Assembly (NCBI RefSeq): GCF_022458895.1
Contig: NZ_JAINFL010000021.1
Location: 1-57,707, forward strand
DNA from: Roseihalotalea indica
Lineage (GTDB): Bacteria; Bacteroidota; Bacteroidia; Cytophagales; Cyclobacteriaceae
Reading direction: 5' to 3'
Length of the DNA stretch: 57,707 bases
Of the stretch, positions 1 through 8,312 are shown in pieces. The number at the start of each line of letters is the position of its first letter. Position 1 is the stretch's first letter. The translations under genes and the position numbers were made by a program. The notes beneath the pieces are model-generated. The model was not told where the DNA came from. It saw only the letters and a program-made list of their open reading frames with translations, and did no database searches.

Positions 1-2
1 TA

Positions 3-125
3 GAACAGGGGAAGAACAAGATGCTGGTAATAAACGCCGTGCGCAACAAGATTATCCACCGTGTTTTTGCTTGCATCCGGGATGATCGAAAATATGAAAA
101 AAACTATACCGCTACCCTTGCTTAA
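3..125 (+). mobile_element. IS110-family transposase, C-terminal end only
   Basis: An open frame enters from the window edge and stops at 123-125. The last 40 residues read KMLVINAVRNKIIHRVFAC and end KNYTATLA. This is the basic C-terminal tail seen after the catalytic Ser region in IS110/IS116/IS902 transposases (family recognition from memory). The catalytic parts lie outside the window, so whether the element is intact cannot be judged. No terminal inverted repeats are expected, because IS110 elements usually lack them. Confidence 0.6.
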
Positions 126-433
126 ACCATAGAAATCGCGGTATGAGCCCGCCCGGCTTAAGGGCAAATAAATCAAGATCAAGTGACTATCGCTATACTC
201 ACTAAGCGTTTGAACAAAATTTCTTCAATATAATATAGGAAGGAACAGTAAGGACATATAGAACTTTCTGTTTCTTCCTTCTAAACCCACCCTAACCCTT
301 ATATAAACTAAATAAAATCACCTCATCTATAATTTTTCAGGATTTCAAACAACCCATAATAGAAGACTATCCAAATCAAGCACCATTTCAACAACTGTCC
401 ACTGGTAGGAGCCAATATTCCCCCTGAAAGTAC
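126..433. other. Gene-free stretch, probable IS end plus intergenic DNA
   Basis: AT-rich DNA between the transposase end and the DUF3050 gene. It probably holds the right end of the IS110-like element and the 3' flank of the DUF3050 gene. I see no open frame, RNA gene, strong hairpin or repeat in it. Confidence 0.5.
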
Positions 434-1228
434 TTACACCGATACAGTCTGGGCTGATTTATTTTCAATGGTTCGGGCAATACCATCCCATAAATTAATG
501 CGTTCGGTTAGGGCGGCTTTGGCTACCGTTAAGGCTTCTTCCCACTTATCGTCTTCTTCACCACACAGTTCTTTCACCATCTCCAGCGATAGGGGACCGT
601 GCTCATCGCCGTCGAGCTCAATATGGCGGTTGAGGTAATAGGTTAGCTTCGGAAAGTTCTGCGCGTTGCTTTCCTGTTCTGCCTTATGGATAATCTCGAT
701 AAACATATCCGGAATCAGGTCTTCTCGCCCGAAGGTAAAGGCCGAAGCAATCTTGTGCGGCTCGCCAGTGTTGATTATTTTAAAGGTAAATTGCAGAAAG
801 CTTTTCTCTTCTGCCCCCAGATCAGCTTCTTCCAACACTGTATTAATCGCATGTATATGCTCTATCTTTTGCAGCAGATTGCTTACGGCACGGGTATCGG
901 CTTCTACTTCTGCCATTGCCTCCCGATACATCTCGTAGTGGCTTTTCGGTACACCTTCTTCGTTCACATCGCTTTCTTCTCCCAGCACAATCTCGTTGAT
1001 AAACCGGGCTAGCTTGGCATTAGGGGCGGGCTTCCACGGCAGGGTGGTACAAGTAAGATGGAACTGTAACGCCTTAAGTAGCGACATAAAGTCCCACACC
1101 GCATACACGTGTTTTTCCATAAACAGCCGGATATCATCTACACTGGATAGGAGGCTGTACAGCTTATGATGGGTTAGCTCGTGTCTCAACCCTTCAATTT
1201 CTTTCTCAATTCGTTCTATTCTCTCCAT
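434..1228 (-). CDS. DUF3050 family protein (heme-oxygenase-like fold)
   Basis: 264 residues, mostly helical and acidic, with no signal peptide, so cytoplasmic. The N-terminal stretch with LTHHKLYSLL, MEKHVYAVWDFMSLLK and the PWKPAPNAKLARFINEIV segment matches the DUF3050 family as I remember it. The His residues in the first two helices fit the iron- or heme-binding helices of heme-oxygenase-like enzymes, but no reaction is established. The ATG at 1228 is the first in frame and gives the usual family length of about 260. It is the last minus-strand gene before the IS end. A terminator separates it from the sugar-epimerase gene upstream, so it is probably transcribed alone. Confidence 0.75.
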   Translation of the reverse strand: MERIERIEKEIEGLRHELTHHKLYSLLSSVDDIRLFMEKHVYAVWDFMSLLKALQFHLTCTTLPWKPAPNAKLARFINEIVLGEESDVNEEGVPKSHYEMYREAMAEVEADTRAVSNLLQKIEHIHAINTVLEEADLGAEEKSFLQFTFKIINTGEPHKIASAFTFGREDLIPDMFIEIIHKAEQESNAQNFPKLTYYLNRHIELDGDEHGPLSLEMVKELCGEEDDKWEEALTVAKAALTERINLWDGIARTIENKSAQTVSV

Positions 1229-1353
1229 GAGTATCTGTTAAAATAATGAATCTCTGATTCCCCGATAATAAGTGAATCAGGGTGCAATTAGTTTACCCTT
1301 TAGAACACCTCAGCACTTTTCTTAAGCATAAAATAACTGGTGGATGTATTTTA

Positions 1354-1392
1354 AAGAAAAAGGCAGACCTTATTATTACATAAAGTCTGCCT
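1354..1392 (-). terminator. Rho-independent terminator after the epimerase-like gene
   Basis: AGGCAGAC (1361-1368) pairs with GTCTGCCT (1385-1392). On the minus strand the stem is followed by a T-rich run, the complement of 1354-1360. It lies about 40 bases past the stop of the gene ending at 1435, and so closes the fecI-to-epimerase block. Confidence 0.7.
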
Positions 1393-1434
1393 GAATCTTT
1401 TTTAAAGGCGAAGAGAACTGCTACGGGTCTACAC

Positions 1435-2286
1435 CTATAAATCGTACTTTTCTCGCATCTGGTTTATGTGCGCCAGCCCTTGTTCGGCAATATCCCAGGG
1501 TTCAGAATACTCCCGCCATACGTTGATAGAGTTAGCAAAGTCAGGGTCAGCGCGGGAGAAGGCCTCAATAGTGAGCCAGCCTTCGTAGTTAATCGCAGAC
1601 AAAGCTGAGAATGCATCATCCCAGGGCACATGTCCATCGCCGGGAGTGCCGCGGTCGTTTTCGGAGATGTGGACGTGGGCCAGCACTGGAGCCACCGTTT
1701 GAATTGCTTTGGAGAGCTTTTTCTCTTCAATATTTGCGTGGTGCGTATCGAACATCGCCCGCACATTTGGGTGATCCACGGCTTCAACCAGTCTCACTAA
1801 TTGATCCATGGTATTGCAGAGATAGCACTCAAAGCGGTTTAAGGCTTCCGGGGCAAGTGTGATATCAGCCTGGGCAGCATGTTCGCCAGCGGCGTGCAGC
1901 ACTTCGGCCGCCCAGCCGTATTCCTGATCCTGCGGAGCGTGCTTCGGGAAGTGGGCGTGGGCAGAATGAAAGGGACCACACAGTACTTTAGCTCCCAAAG
2001 CATGGGTGCGGTCAATGGCCCATTTAATACGGTTCAGCCCTTTTTCCCGGACGGCCGCTGACGGGTCAATCGGGTTTTCATTGGGGCTTACCACCGTGAC
2101 GCAGGTGGTTTCCAGGCCCAACTGCCTGGCATGATCGCCCACTTTCTGATAAGCGGCCTCATCGGGGGCGCCCACAAAACATTCAATACCATCGTAACCA
2201 ATGTCTTTCAGCCTATCAATAATAGGGAAAAGTTCTTCCGAAACAACGGCTGACCAGGCCAGCACATTAAATCCTACTTTTGTCAT
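1435..2286 (-). CDS. Sugar phosphate isomerase/epimerase-type TIM barrel protein
   Basis: 283 residues with no signal peptide. The motifs follow the xylose-isomerase-like TIM barrel (AP endonuclease 2 superfamily): an N-terminal GFNVLAWS strand, IGYDGIECF, LAPEALNRFECY with the metal-ligand Glu, MFDTHHANIEE with Asp and His, HVHISENDRGTPGDGHV, and a late WLTIEAF Glu. This order of Glu, Asp, His and Glu ligands resembles D-tagatose/D-psicose 3-epimerases. The substrate cannot be read from sequence. It sits 3' of the ThuA-like and cytochrome genes in the same orientation, so it probably acts on the sugar or keto-sugar handled by the locus. Hydroxypyruvate-isomerase-like and keto-sugar isomerase roles are alternatives. 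Confidence 0.75.
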   Translation of the reverse strand: MTKVGFNVLAWSAVVSEELFPIIDRLKDIGYDGIECFVGAPDEAAYQKVGDHARQLGLETTCVTVVSPNENPIDPSAAVREKGLNRIKWAIDRTHALGAKVLCGPFHSAHAHFPKHAPQDQEYGWAAEVLHAAGEHAAQADITLAPEALNRFECYLCNTMDQLVRLVEAVDHPNVRAMFDTHHANIEEKKLSKAIQTVAPVLAHVHISENDRGTPGDGHVPWDDAFSALSAINYEGWLTIEAFSRADPDFANSINVWREYSEPWDIAEQGLAHINQMREKYDL

Positions 2287-2339
2287 AAGTTATTGTATTT
2301 ATAATGATTAGTGAGACATTCCTCATTAATCATCAATCA

Positions 2340-3401
2340 TTATTCATCAATCTGGTTTGCGGCAAAGTCGGCGGGTTGCATACCTTTCTGATGATCCCCG
2401 AAGCCAAACATGGTAGGCTTGTATTCGCCGATAATGGCTACGTTACTCTCTTCGGGAATCTGGGCTTCCATCCCCAACGCCCAATAGCAGGCATTGACTA
2501 GCAAACGGCGCAAGTCTTCGTTTACCAGATCAATAGAAGCGCCCATGGTGGTATTGAACACTCGGCCGGTTTTGCCGCTTTCACTTGTATATTCTTTCGT
2601 CCAGGCAACGGGCATCACTGTTTTTTGCCAGTTGATAGAGGCTTCCGGAGTCATGCCGTTGGTCGGTTGTCCCCACACCAGTACTTCCGGGTCGCCGGTA
2701 AGCTCTCGGGTTCCGTAAACGTCGGTGGCGGCCCAGATGTCTTCCACCCCTTGCAGGATGGGATGTTCTTCCCGGGCCTTGATGCCATCAATCAGCGCCC
2801 GCGTTCCTTCTTTACCGTGGGAGCCATGATGGTCAATCCAGGTTTCACCCAGAATCTGCCGACCGAAGCCACCTTCCCAGCCTTCTTTTTTACTGTCAAA
2901 GCTGTATTTGGCGTACGGGCTGTCTTCGGGAAACTTAAAAGCGTGGGTGGAGGTGCGCATGCCCACAATGGGTTTCCCTGCTTTTAGATAATCATCAACA
3001 TACTTCATCTGTGCTTCGGGCAGTCCCCGGAAGCGCGTGAAGATCACCATCAGATCAGCCGATTGTAATTGCTCAATGCCGGGAATATTATTCTGGTTCT
3101 CAGGATCAATTTCTCCGCTGTCAGGATCAAGAGCAAACAGCACAGTTGTTTTGAAACCATGATGCTGAGCCAGGATTCGGGCCATCATGGGCAGGGCTTC
3201 CTCAGAGCGATACTCCTCGTCACCACTGACGAGTACGATGTGCTTCCCCTGGCCAGGACCATCTCCCGGTTCGTACGTTACCCAGGTTTTTCCCTGCTGG
3301 GCATGTACCGATTGCATACTGAATAACAGTACTAAAATGATGGCTGAAACTAAGGCGCCGGTGTGCATAGCCGGAGTTTCTATATTGGTGCAGGTTTCCA
3401 T
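2340..3401 (-). CDS. ThuA-like domain protein, exported
   Basis: The ThuA/trehalose-utilisation fold (class I glutamine-amidotransferase-like) is recognised from KHIVLVSGDEEYRSEEALPM near the mature N terminus, then IFTRFRGLPEAQ, GMRTSTHAF and the WIDHHGSHGKEGTR stretch. I place the start at the ATG at 3401. A start 36 codons further upstream would read into the preceding gene, and the chosen start leads into a hydrophobic export signal ending near SVHAQ. An alternative ATG lies at 3368. The gene follows the large cytochrome lipoprotein closely and is likely cotranscribed. ThuA proteins accompany glucoside 3-oxidation and keto-sugar metabolism; this exact role is inferred. Confidence 0.75.
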   Translation of the reverse strand: METCTNIETPAMHTGALVSAIILVLLFSMQSVHAQQGKTWVTYEPGDGPGQGKHIVLVSGDEEYRSEEALPMMARILAQHHGFKTTVLFALDPDSGEIDPENQNNIPGIEQLQSADLMVIFTRFRGLPEAQMKYVDDYLKAGKPIVGMRTSTHAFKFPEDSPYAKYSFDSKKEGWEGGFGRQILGETWIDHHGSHGKEGTRALIDGIKAREEHPILQGVEDIWAATDVYGTRELTGDPEVLVWGQPTNGMTPEASINWQKTVMPVAWTKEYTSESGKTGRVFNTTMGASIDLVNEDLRRLLVNACYWALGMEAQIPEESNVAIIGEYKPTMFGFGDHQKGMQPADFAANQIDE

Positions 3402-3447
3402 AGTGATAGGTCGGGCTTGATGAATTTCGTTGTGCAAAGTAACAATT

Positions 3448-6400
3448 TTAGTCGTCCATGGGGTGCTCGCTGAGCAATTCTTCGGGAGAATAGAACCCGG
3501 CTTTAGCATCCGTGCTGGCGCGTACTTCTTTTACCAGTTCGGGGGAGATGGCCGGAGCTTCATTGCCGAAGGAGTTGCGTACGTAGGTCAGCACGGCCGC
3601 TACTTCATCATCATTAAGCATTCCTTTGAAGGGAGTCATCGGAACCTGCCCGGGATACTCTTTGTCCAGCACCTCAATGGGGCCCATCAGTCCGTTGAGT
3701 ACTACTTTGATCAGGCGTTCTTCATCACCGTTTACCCATTCTGTTCCCTGCAAAGGCGGAAAACCGGAGGTAGCCAGACCAGCACCATCGGGCTGATGGC
3801 AGGTGCTGCAAAAACCTTCTCGCTCATAAATAGCTTTTCCCTGGATAAACATATCACGTTCGGCCCCTTTCAGATTGGTGGCAATGGCTTCTTCTTTTTT
3901 CTCGCCTACTTCATGCCCTTCCAAGTGAGCCAGGGCCGTTTCGTAGGCCGGAGCCATCCACTCATCCAGCGGCATCTTACCGGCTTCTTGCACAATCGGA
4001 AGCCCTTCTTCCTTATCCAGCCAGGAGGCGGCCGTAATCGCTTCCAGACGTACCCGTCCGTGCTCGTCGCGCGCTGCTTCCATCAGCAATTCGGGCTGGT
4101 CTTCCACCTGATGACCGGTGAAGCGCAGCACCCGAACTGCCGCCGCCCGTACGTGAAAATCTTCCGATTGCAGTAACTGACGCAGCAGGGATTCATCTAC
4201 CTGATTAAGACCCCAGGTCACCCACAAGGCTTCCAGCAAATGGTGTTCGTAGCGTGGGTCATCCTGATCAAGATTATCTACCCAGTTATAAAGATTGGAT
4301 TGCACCTCTTTAGGATCGTGGCCTCGCAGTTCGCGGCGGGTGCGGTAGCGGGTGCGGAACTCGGGTAATTTCAGGTTATCCAGCAGCTCGCTGATGCTGG
4401 CTCCGGCTACTTTAGCTGGTTCTACCAGCGGGCGAGAAGGGTAGGTGATACGATAGATTCGACCGTGTACGTGGTCACGAAGCGGATCGCGGGCGTTGTG
4501 CTGCATGTGGCCGATCAGCACGTTGTGCCAGTCAACCAGGTAGAGTGAGCCGTCGGGAGCAAACTCCATGTCTACCGGGCGGAAGTTCTTGTCTTCACCC
4601 CATACCAGGTCCTGCCGGTGTTCGCTGTGGAAGCCGGTTCCGTCATCCACCATGGTGTGTTGCTTGGTGCCTAAGAAGCCAATTGTATTGTTGATCAGCA
4701 GGTCGCCCTGCACATCATCCGGAAAGTGGCGGCTGGATACGAACTCCAGACCAGAGGTAGGACGTACCCTATGAGCTTCTTCAATCAGGTTATCAGGTTT
4801 TGGGTTGAACACTCCGTAGCGGGACTTCATGGTGCCGGGCATCATCCAGCGCACATCGGGGCCAGAGGTGTCGGCAAAGAAATTCTGCCCCCATTCGTCG
4901 AAGGCAATGCCCCAGGGGTTAGGGATAGAAAGCTGAGCGGTTCGTTCCAGACGGTGTCGCTGCGGGTTGTATCGGTAGAAGCCACCGTTGGTAGCCCGTA
5001 CGGGGCCGTAAGGGGTTTCTACATTGGTATGCAGGAACACGCCTTCACCCATGTAAATGGCGCCCGAGGGATCGGCGGTATAGGCGCCATGAGCATGGTG
5101 GGTGTCATGGTCGTCAAAGCCACTTAGAAGGATGGTTTTCTTATCGGCGTGGTCGTCACCATCGGTGTCGGTGAAGAGCATGAGGTTAGTGCCCTGAGAG
5201 ACGTATACGCCTTCGGGAGCCAGTTCAAATCCGGTGGGTAGGTGGAGGCTATCCAAAAACACCGTTTGCTTGTCGGCCTTACCATCCTGATCGGTATCTT
5301 CCAGAATGATTAGTTTGTCGTTAGGTTTGCTGTCACCCGGCTTGTAGTGAGGATAACTGGGCATGGTAGCTACCCACAGTCGGCCTTTGTTATCGAAGGA
5401 TATCTGTACGGGATTGGCCAGATCGGTAAATTCTTCTTCGGAAGCAAAAAGGTCAATTTTATAGCCGGGAGCGACGTGCAGTTTGTCCAAGGCCTCCTGT
5501 CCGTACAGATACTCGGGAGTGCCGTTTTTGTCGCTTGGCTTGTAGTTGGTTTCTACCGGCGGAAGTTTTTTGGTTTGTTGATCAGCCGAGGTAAGATTCA
5601 TCTTTTCGCCTTTGTTGGCCTTCCAGATAGCTTCATCACGCAGGGCGGTCATCTCCCGGATTTTTTCCAGCTCAGCTGGGTAGTTATCCGGTCCAAAGGG
5701 ATCATACCGGCGGCCAAACACGTGCACACCATTCGGGATTTTAAAATCATTGTGCCACATCCAGTTTTTTTCCATCACGGCCGCGTGCACCAGGTTGCGG
5801 TTTTCTTCGGCCTTGGTTTTCACTTCTCCGAACACCTTGTCCGCCAATAACGGGGCGAATCGGGCGTAGCCTTCGTCCGTCATCTGGAAGCCGTCAATAG
5901 TCAAAGCCTCATCGGTGGGTTCAAACCATTCTTTGGTGGGAGTGAAGACATCAGCGAAAAGCACGTTGTTATTCGCTGCCACTTCTTTCATCGCTTCGGT
6001 GTAGAGCGAAAGGTTCGCATTTTCCTGGGTGCCGTCGGGCAGGTCGTGCTGGTCGGATAAATTCTCAAAAGCGATGGGCGATACAATTGCCAATTGAGGT
6101 GGGTTTTTACCATTATAGTTTTGGCTCAGAGTATGCTTGATAAAGGCATCAAGCTCGGCCTTGTAGTTCTCTACTCCTTCCTGCCCCTGAAAAGATTCGT
6201 TGTAACCGAAAAAGGCAACAATGATGTCGGCTTCAAGGCGGGTAATCCATTCGTCGGGAGACTCAAAGTGGCCTTCGCTGCCCGTTTCGTGGGCGAGTTC
6301 GGTCTGGAATTTCTCGGCACCTTCAAAAGCCCAGGGTGATTCCCGTCCGGAATGGGGGCGGAAGCCGGGGGTGTTTCCACCATCGCACATGTTACGAATG

Positions 6401-6621
6401 AAGAGGAGACTGTCGGGGTAGCGAAGCTGCATTTCGGTCTCAAAATGGCCGAAGTTCATCATCCTGGACCCCAGGTTGTTACCGACCAGAATAATGTGAT
6501 CTCCCTGATGGACGGTAAGCCCGGTGTGATCAGAGGTACATTGGAAGGTAGCGGTTGCAAGTAGTAAAAAGCCAATAAGGCGAGCGGTTGTGTAAATAAG
6601 CGTTTTTCTCACGATCATCAA
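3448..6621 (-). CDS. SGNH-like / PVC-type beta-propeller / HEAT / cytochrome c lipoprotein
   Basis: 1057 residues. The N terminus is a lipoprotein signal with lipobox near ATFQC. Residues about 35-270 form an SGNH-hydrolase-like domain (FFGYNES, GFQMTDEGY), but the nucleophile block reads GNNLGSRM, not GDSL. About residues 370-750 are a PVC-type membrane-bound dehydrogenase beta-propeller (DNKGRLWVATMPSYPHY, FAPDGSLYLVDWHNVLIGHMQ). HEAT-like repeats follow, then a C-terminal cytochrome c with CSTCH at 938-942 and a downstream Met in MTPFKGM. It is probably anchored in a membrane facing the periplasm and passes electrons from an oxidised substrate to the heme. It is encoded after susD in the same orientation. 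Substrate unknown; a sugar or sugar derivative is likely. Confidence 0.8.
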   Translation of the reverse strand: MMIVRKTLIYTTARLIGFLLLATATFQCTSDHTGLTVHQGDHIILVGNNLGSRMMNFGHFETEMQLRYPDSLLFIRNMCDGGNTPGFRPHSGRESPWAFEGAEKFQTELAHETGSEGHFESPDEWITRLEADIIVAFFGYNESFQGQEGVENYKAELDAFIKHTLSQNYNGKNPPQLAIVSPIAFENLSDQHDLPDGTQENANLSLYTEAMKEVAANNNVLFADVFTPTKEWFEPTDEALTIDGFQMTDEGYARFAPLLADKVFGEVKTKAEENRNLVHAAVMEKNWMWHNDFKIPNGVHVFGRRYDPFGPDNYPAELEKIREMTALRDEAIWKANKGEKMNLTSADQQTKKLPPVETNYKPSDKNGTPEYLYGQEALDKLHVAPGYKIDLFASEEEFTDLANPVQISFDNKGRLWVATMPSYPHYKPGDSKPNDKLIILEDTDQDGKADKQTVFLDSLHLPTGFELAPEGVYVSQGTNLMLFTDTDGDDHADKKTILLSGFDDHDTHHAHGAYTADPSGAIYMGEGVFLHTNVETPYGPVRATNGGFYRYNPQRHRLERTAQLSIPNPWGIAFDEWGQNFFADTSGPDVRWMMPGTMKSRYGVFNPKPDNLIEEAHRVRPTSGLEFVSSRHFPDDVQGDLLINNTIGFLGTKQHTMVDDGTGFHSEHRQDLVWGEDKNFRPVDMEFAPDGSLYLVDWHNVLIGHMQHNARDPLRDHVHGRIYRITYPSRPLVEPAKVAGASISELLDNLKLPEFRTRYRTRRELRGHDPKEVQSNLYNWVDNLDQDDPRYEHHLLEALWVTWGLNQVDESLLRQLLQSEDFHVRAAAVRVLRFTGHQVEDQPELLMEAARDEHGRVRLEAITAASWLDKEEGLPIVQEAGKMPLDEWMAPAYETALAHLEGHEVGEKKEEAIATNLKGAERDMFIQGKAIYEREGFCSTCHQPDGAGLATSGFPPLQGTEWVNGDEERLIKVVLNGLMGPIEVLDKEYPGQVPMTPFKGMLNDDEVAAVLTYVRNSFGNEAPAISPELVKEVRASTDAKAGFYSPEELLSEHPMDD

Positions 6622-6721
6622 ATCTAGCTAAGTGGTGGAATGTATAGGATAACCAAGCGTAAACAGTCCTGCGCTGTCCTGAATGAATGGGTATGTTGCT
6701 GATTATTTATACTATAAGAGA

Positions 6722-6748
6722 CGTGACCATCATGCCGTGACAGTCACG
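6722..6748. repeat. Triple GTGAC hairpin between susD and the cytochrome gene
   Basis: CGTGAC occurs at 6722 and at 6736, and its complement GTCACG at 6743. The left copy can therefore pair with the right one across a 15-base loop, or the two right copies can form a tight palindrome. No T run follows on either strand, so it is not a clear terminator. It could be an mRNA-stability hairpin that sets different levels of susD and downstream message. Confidence 0.35.
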
Positions 6749-6781
6749 CTCCTAAAGATATAAATATCAAACGTAAATGCC

Positions 6782-8290
6782 TTAGTAGCCTGGGTTTTGG
6801 GTTAGCTTTTCATTATTCCGTACCTCATTGGTCGGAATAGGAAATAACAGTTCTCTCTCGGTTAACGTGGGGCCGTACACAAACGTATGCCCTACATAAT
6901 CTTCGAATTCCAGCGTTTCTACATTAAATGCTTTTCGCAGGCGTACCATGTCGAACCAGGTAATGTTTTCATAGCTCAACTCATGCCAGCGTTCCCGCCA
7001 GATGGCTTCCCGAAACGTATTTTGGTCTAACCCTGCCAACTCCGGAATCTCGGCTCTTCGGCGAATCTGGTTCACCGCCTCATAGGCTTCGGCAGTAGGG
7101 CCAGATACCTCATTGGAAGCCTCAGCGTAGGTTAGCAGCACTTCGGCGTATCGTATCAGGGGCCAGTTCAGTCCGGTGACCGCATTGGTGGTATGAGCGG
7201 CTACATCCATGTGTTTGAAGATATACCAGCCCCCCAGGTCAACGGTTTGGCTTCGATCTGCCTCCAGCGAAAAGGTTCGGTAGTAGAATTCTTTTTCTTC
7301 TACCCGCTTGTCGCCCGGTTCGTATGACTCGATGAATTCCCGCTGAGCGAAAATAGCTCCGGTTTCTGCCGAGTATAGCGAAATACCCTGATTATAGGGG
7401 ATAATAGACACCTGCAAACCATCTGAGTTATGGTCGGTTCGGTTAAACTGTACCATGAAAATATGCTCACCCAGGTTCTCGGTGGCCTCATCGTGCAGGT
7501 CGTTGTAGTCTGAAAATAAGGTGTATTCGCCAGCATCGATAACTTCTTTGGCTTTATCGCGGGCCAGTTCATAATACTGGCTGCCACCATTCAGGGGATA
7601 TCCGGCCATGGTGAGGTAGACATTGGCCAGCAGGGATTTAGTCGCGCCTAAAGAAGCTCTTCCATCCTGATCCCTAAAAGGTAAGCCGGCATCCTCAGCC
7701 CGGGTTAAATCTTCTACAATCAGATCATAAATATCCTGGATGGGAGATTCGCCGGGGTAAAGTTCCTCAGAACTTAAATCAACCGTTTCATCAATCAGGG
7801 GTATTTCACCGAAGATTCTTACCAGATTAAAATAGTAATAGGCCCGCAGAAACCGGGCTTCACCCAGTAGCCTTTCCTTCTGTACGGGGTCCATCTCAAT
7901 ATCCGGAATTTTGGCAAGAGCCAGGTTGGCATTGGCAATACCGTGATAGTGACTCACCCAGAAAGTGTTGCCGTAGCTGTTATCAGAGGTGTTTTGCAGA
8001 TTGCGGATGATGATACTATTATCGGCCTGGCCTAATTCGGTATTAGCCAGCCCGGTCTGGAACTCCAGCATCATCCAGGGGGCACCGCCAAATCCGCCGC
8101 CTTTTCCCTCTCTCAGGTCCTGATAAATGGAGTTCACGGCACTCACCGCGTGCTCAGGTGCTGTGAAATATGTGTCAACGGTGAAATTAGAAGGGTCGTT
8201 TTTGGTCAGAAATTCTTCGCACCCGGAGGCAAGAAGCCATAGGGTACCGCAAAGTGTAATGCGGGTAATAATTTGTAAGATGGTATTCAT
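6782..8290 (-). CDS. SusD/RagB family outer-membrane lipoprotein
   Basis: 502 residues with lipobox LLASGC, giving a surface lipoprotein. The family order is clear: N-terminal YFTAPEHAVSAVNSIYQ, the TPR-like GEARFLRAYYYFNLVRIFGEIPL motif, the SusD_RagB domain with INQIRRRAEI, and C-terminal RERWHELSYENITWFDMVRL ending in LTQNPGY. It binds a ligand outside the cell and closes over the paired SusC channel. The gene starts 22 bases after the susC stop, so the two are one transcript. Glycans are the usual ligand for such pairs, but peptides are possible. Length and motifs are normal. Confidence 0.93.
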   Translation of the reverse strand: MNTILQIITRITLCGTLWLLASGCEEFLTKNDPSNFTVDTYFTAPEHAVSAVNSIYQDLREGKGGGFGGAPWMMLEFQTGLANTELGQADNSIIIRNLQNTSDNSYGNTFWVSHYHGIANANLALAKIPDIEMDPVQKERLLGEARFLRAYYYFNLVRIFGEIPLIDETVDLSSEELYPGESPIQDIYDLIVEDLTRAEDAGLPFRDQDGRASLGATKSLLANVYLTMAGYPLNGGSQYYELARDKAKEVIDAGEYTLFSDYNDLHDEATENLGEHIFMVQFNRTDHNSDGLQVSIIPYNQGISLYSAETGAIFAQREFIESYEPGDKRVEEKEFYYRTFSLEADRSQTVDLGGWYIFKHMDVAAHTTNAVTGLNWPLIRYAEVLLTYAEASNEVSGPTAEAYEAVNQIRRRAEIPELAGLDQNTFREAIWRERWHELSYENITWFDMVRLRKAFNVETLEFEDYVGHTFVYGPTLTERELLFPIPTNEVRNNEKLTQNPGY

Positions 8291-8312
8291 AGTGGTTGTT
8301 TTCTAAAAGTGA

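Noticed and set aside
3430..4176. Plus-strand frame of 248 codons inside the cytochrome lipoprotein gene
   Set aside because: The minus strand encodes HEAT repeats and CxxCH here. The plus frame has no domain.
6722..6748. Rho-independent terminator after susD
   Set aside because: The hairpin has no T run, and the genes on both sides look like one unit.
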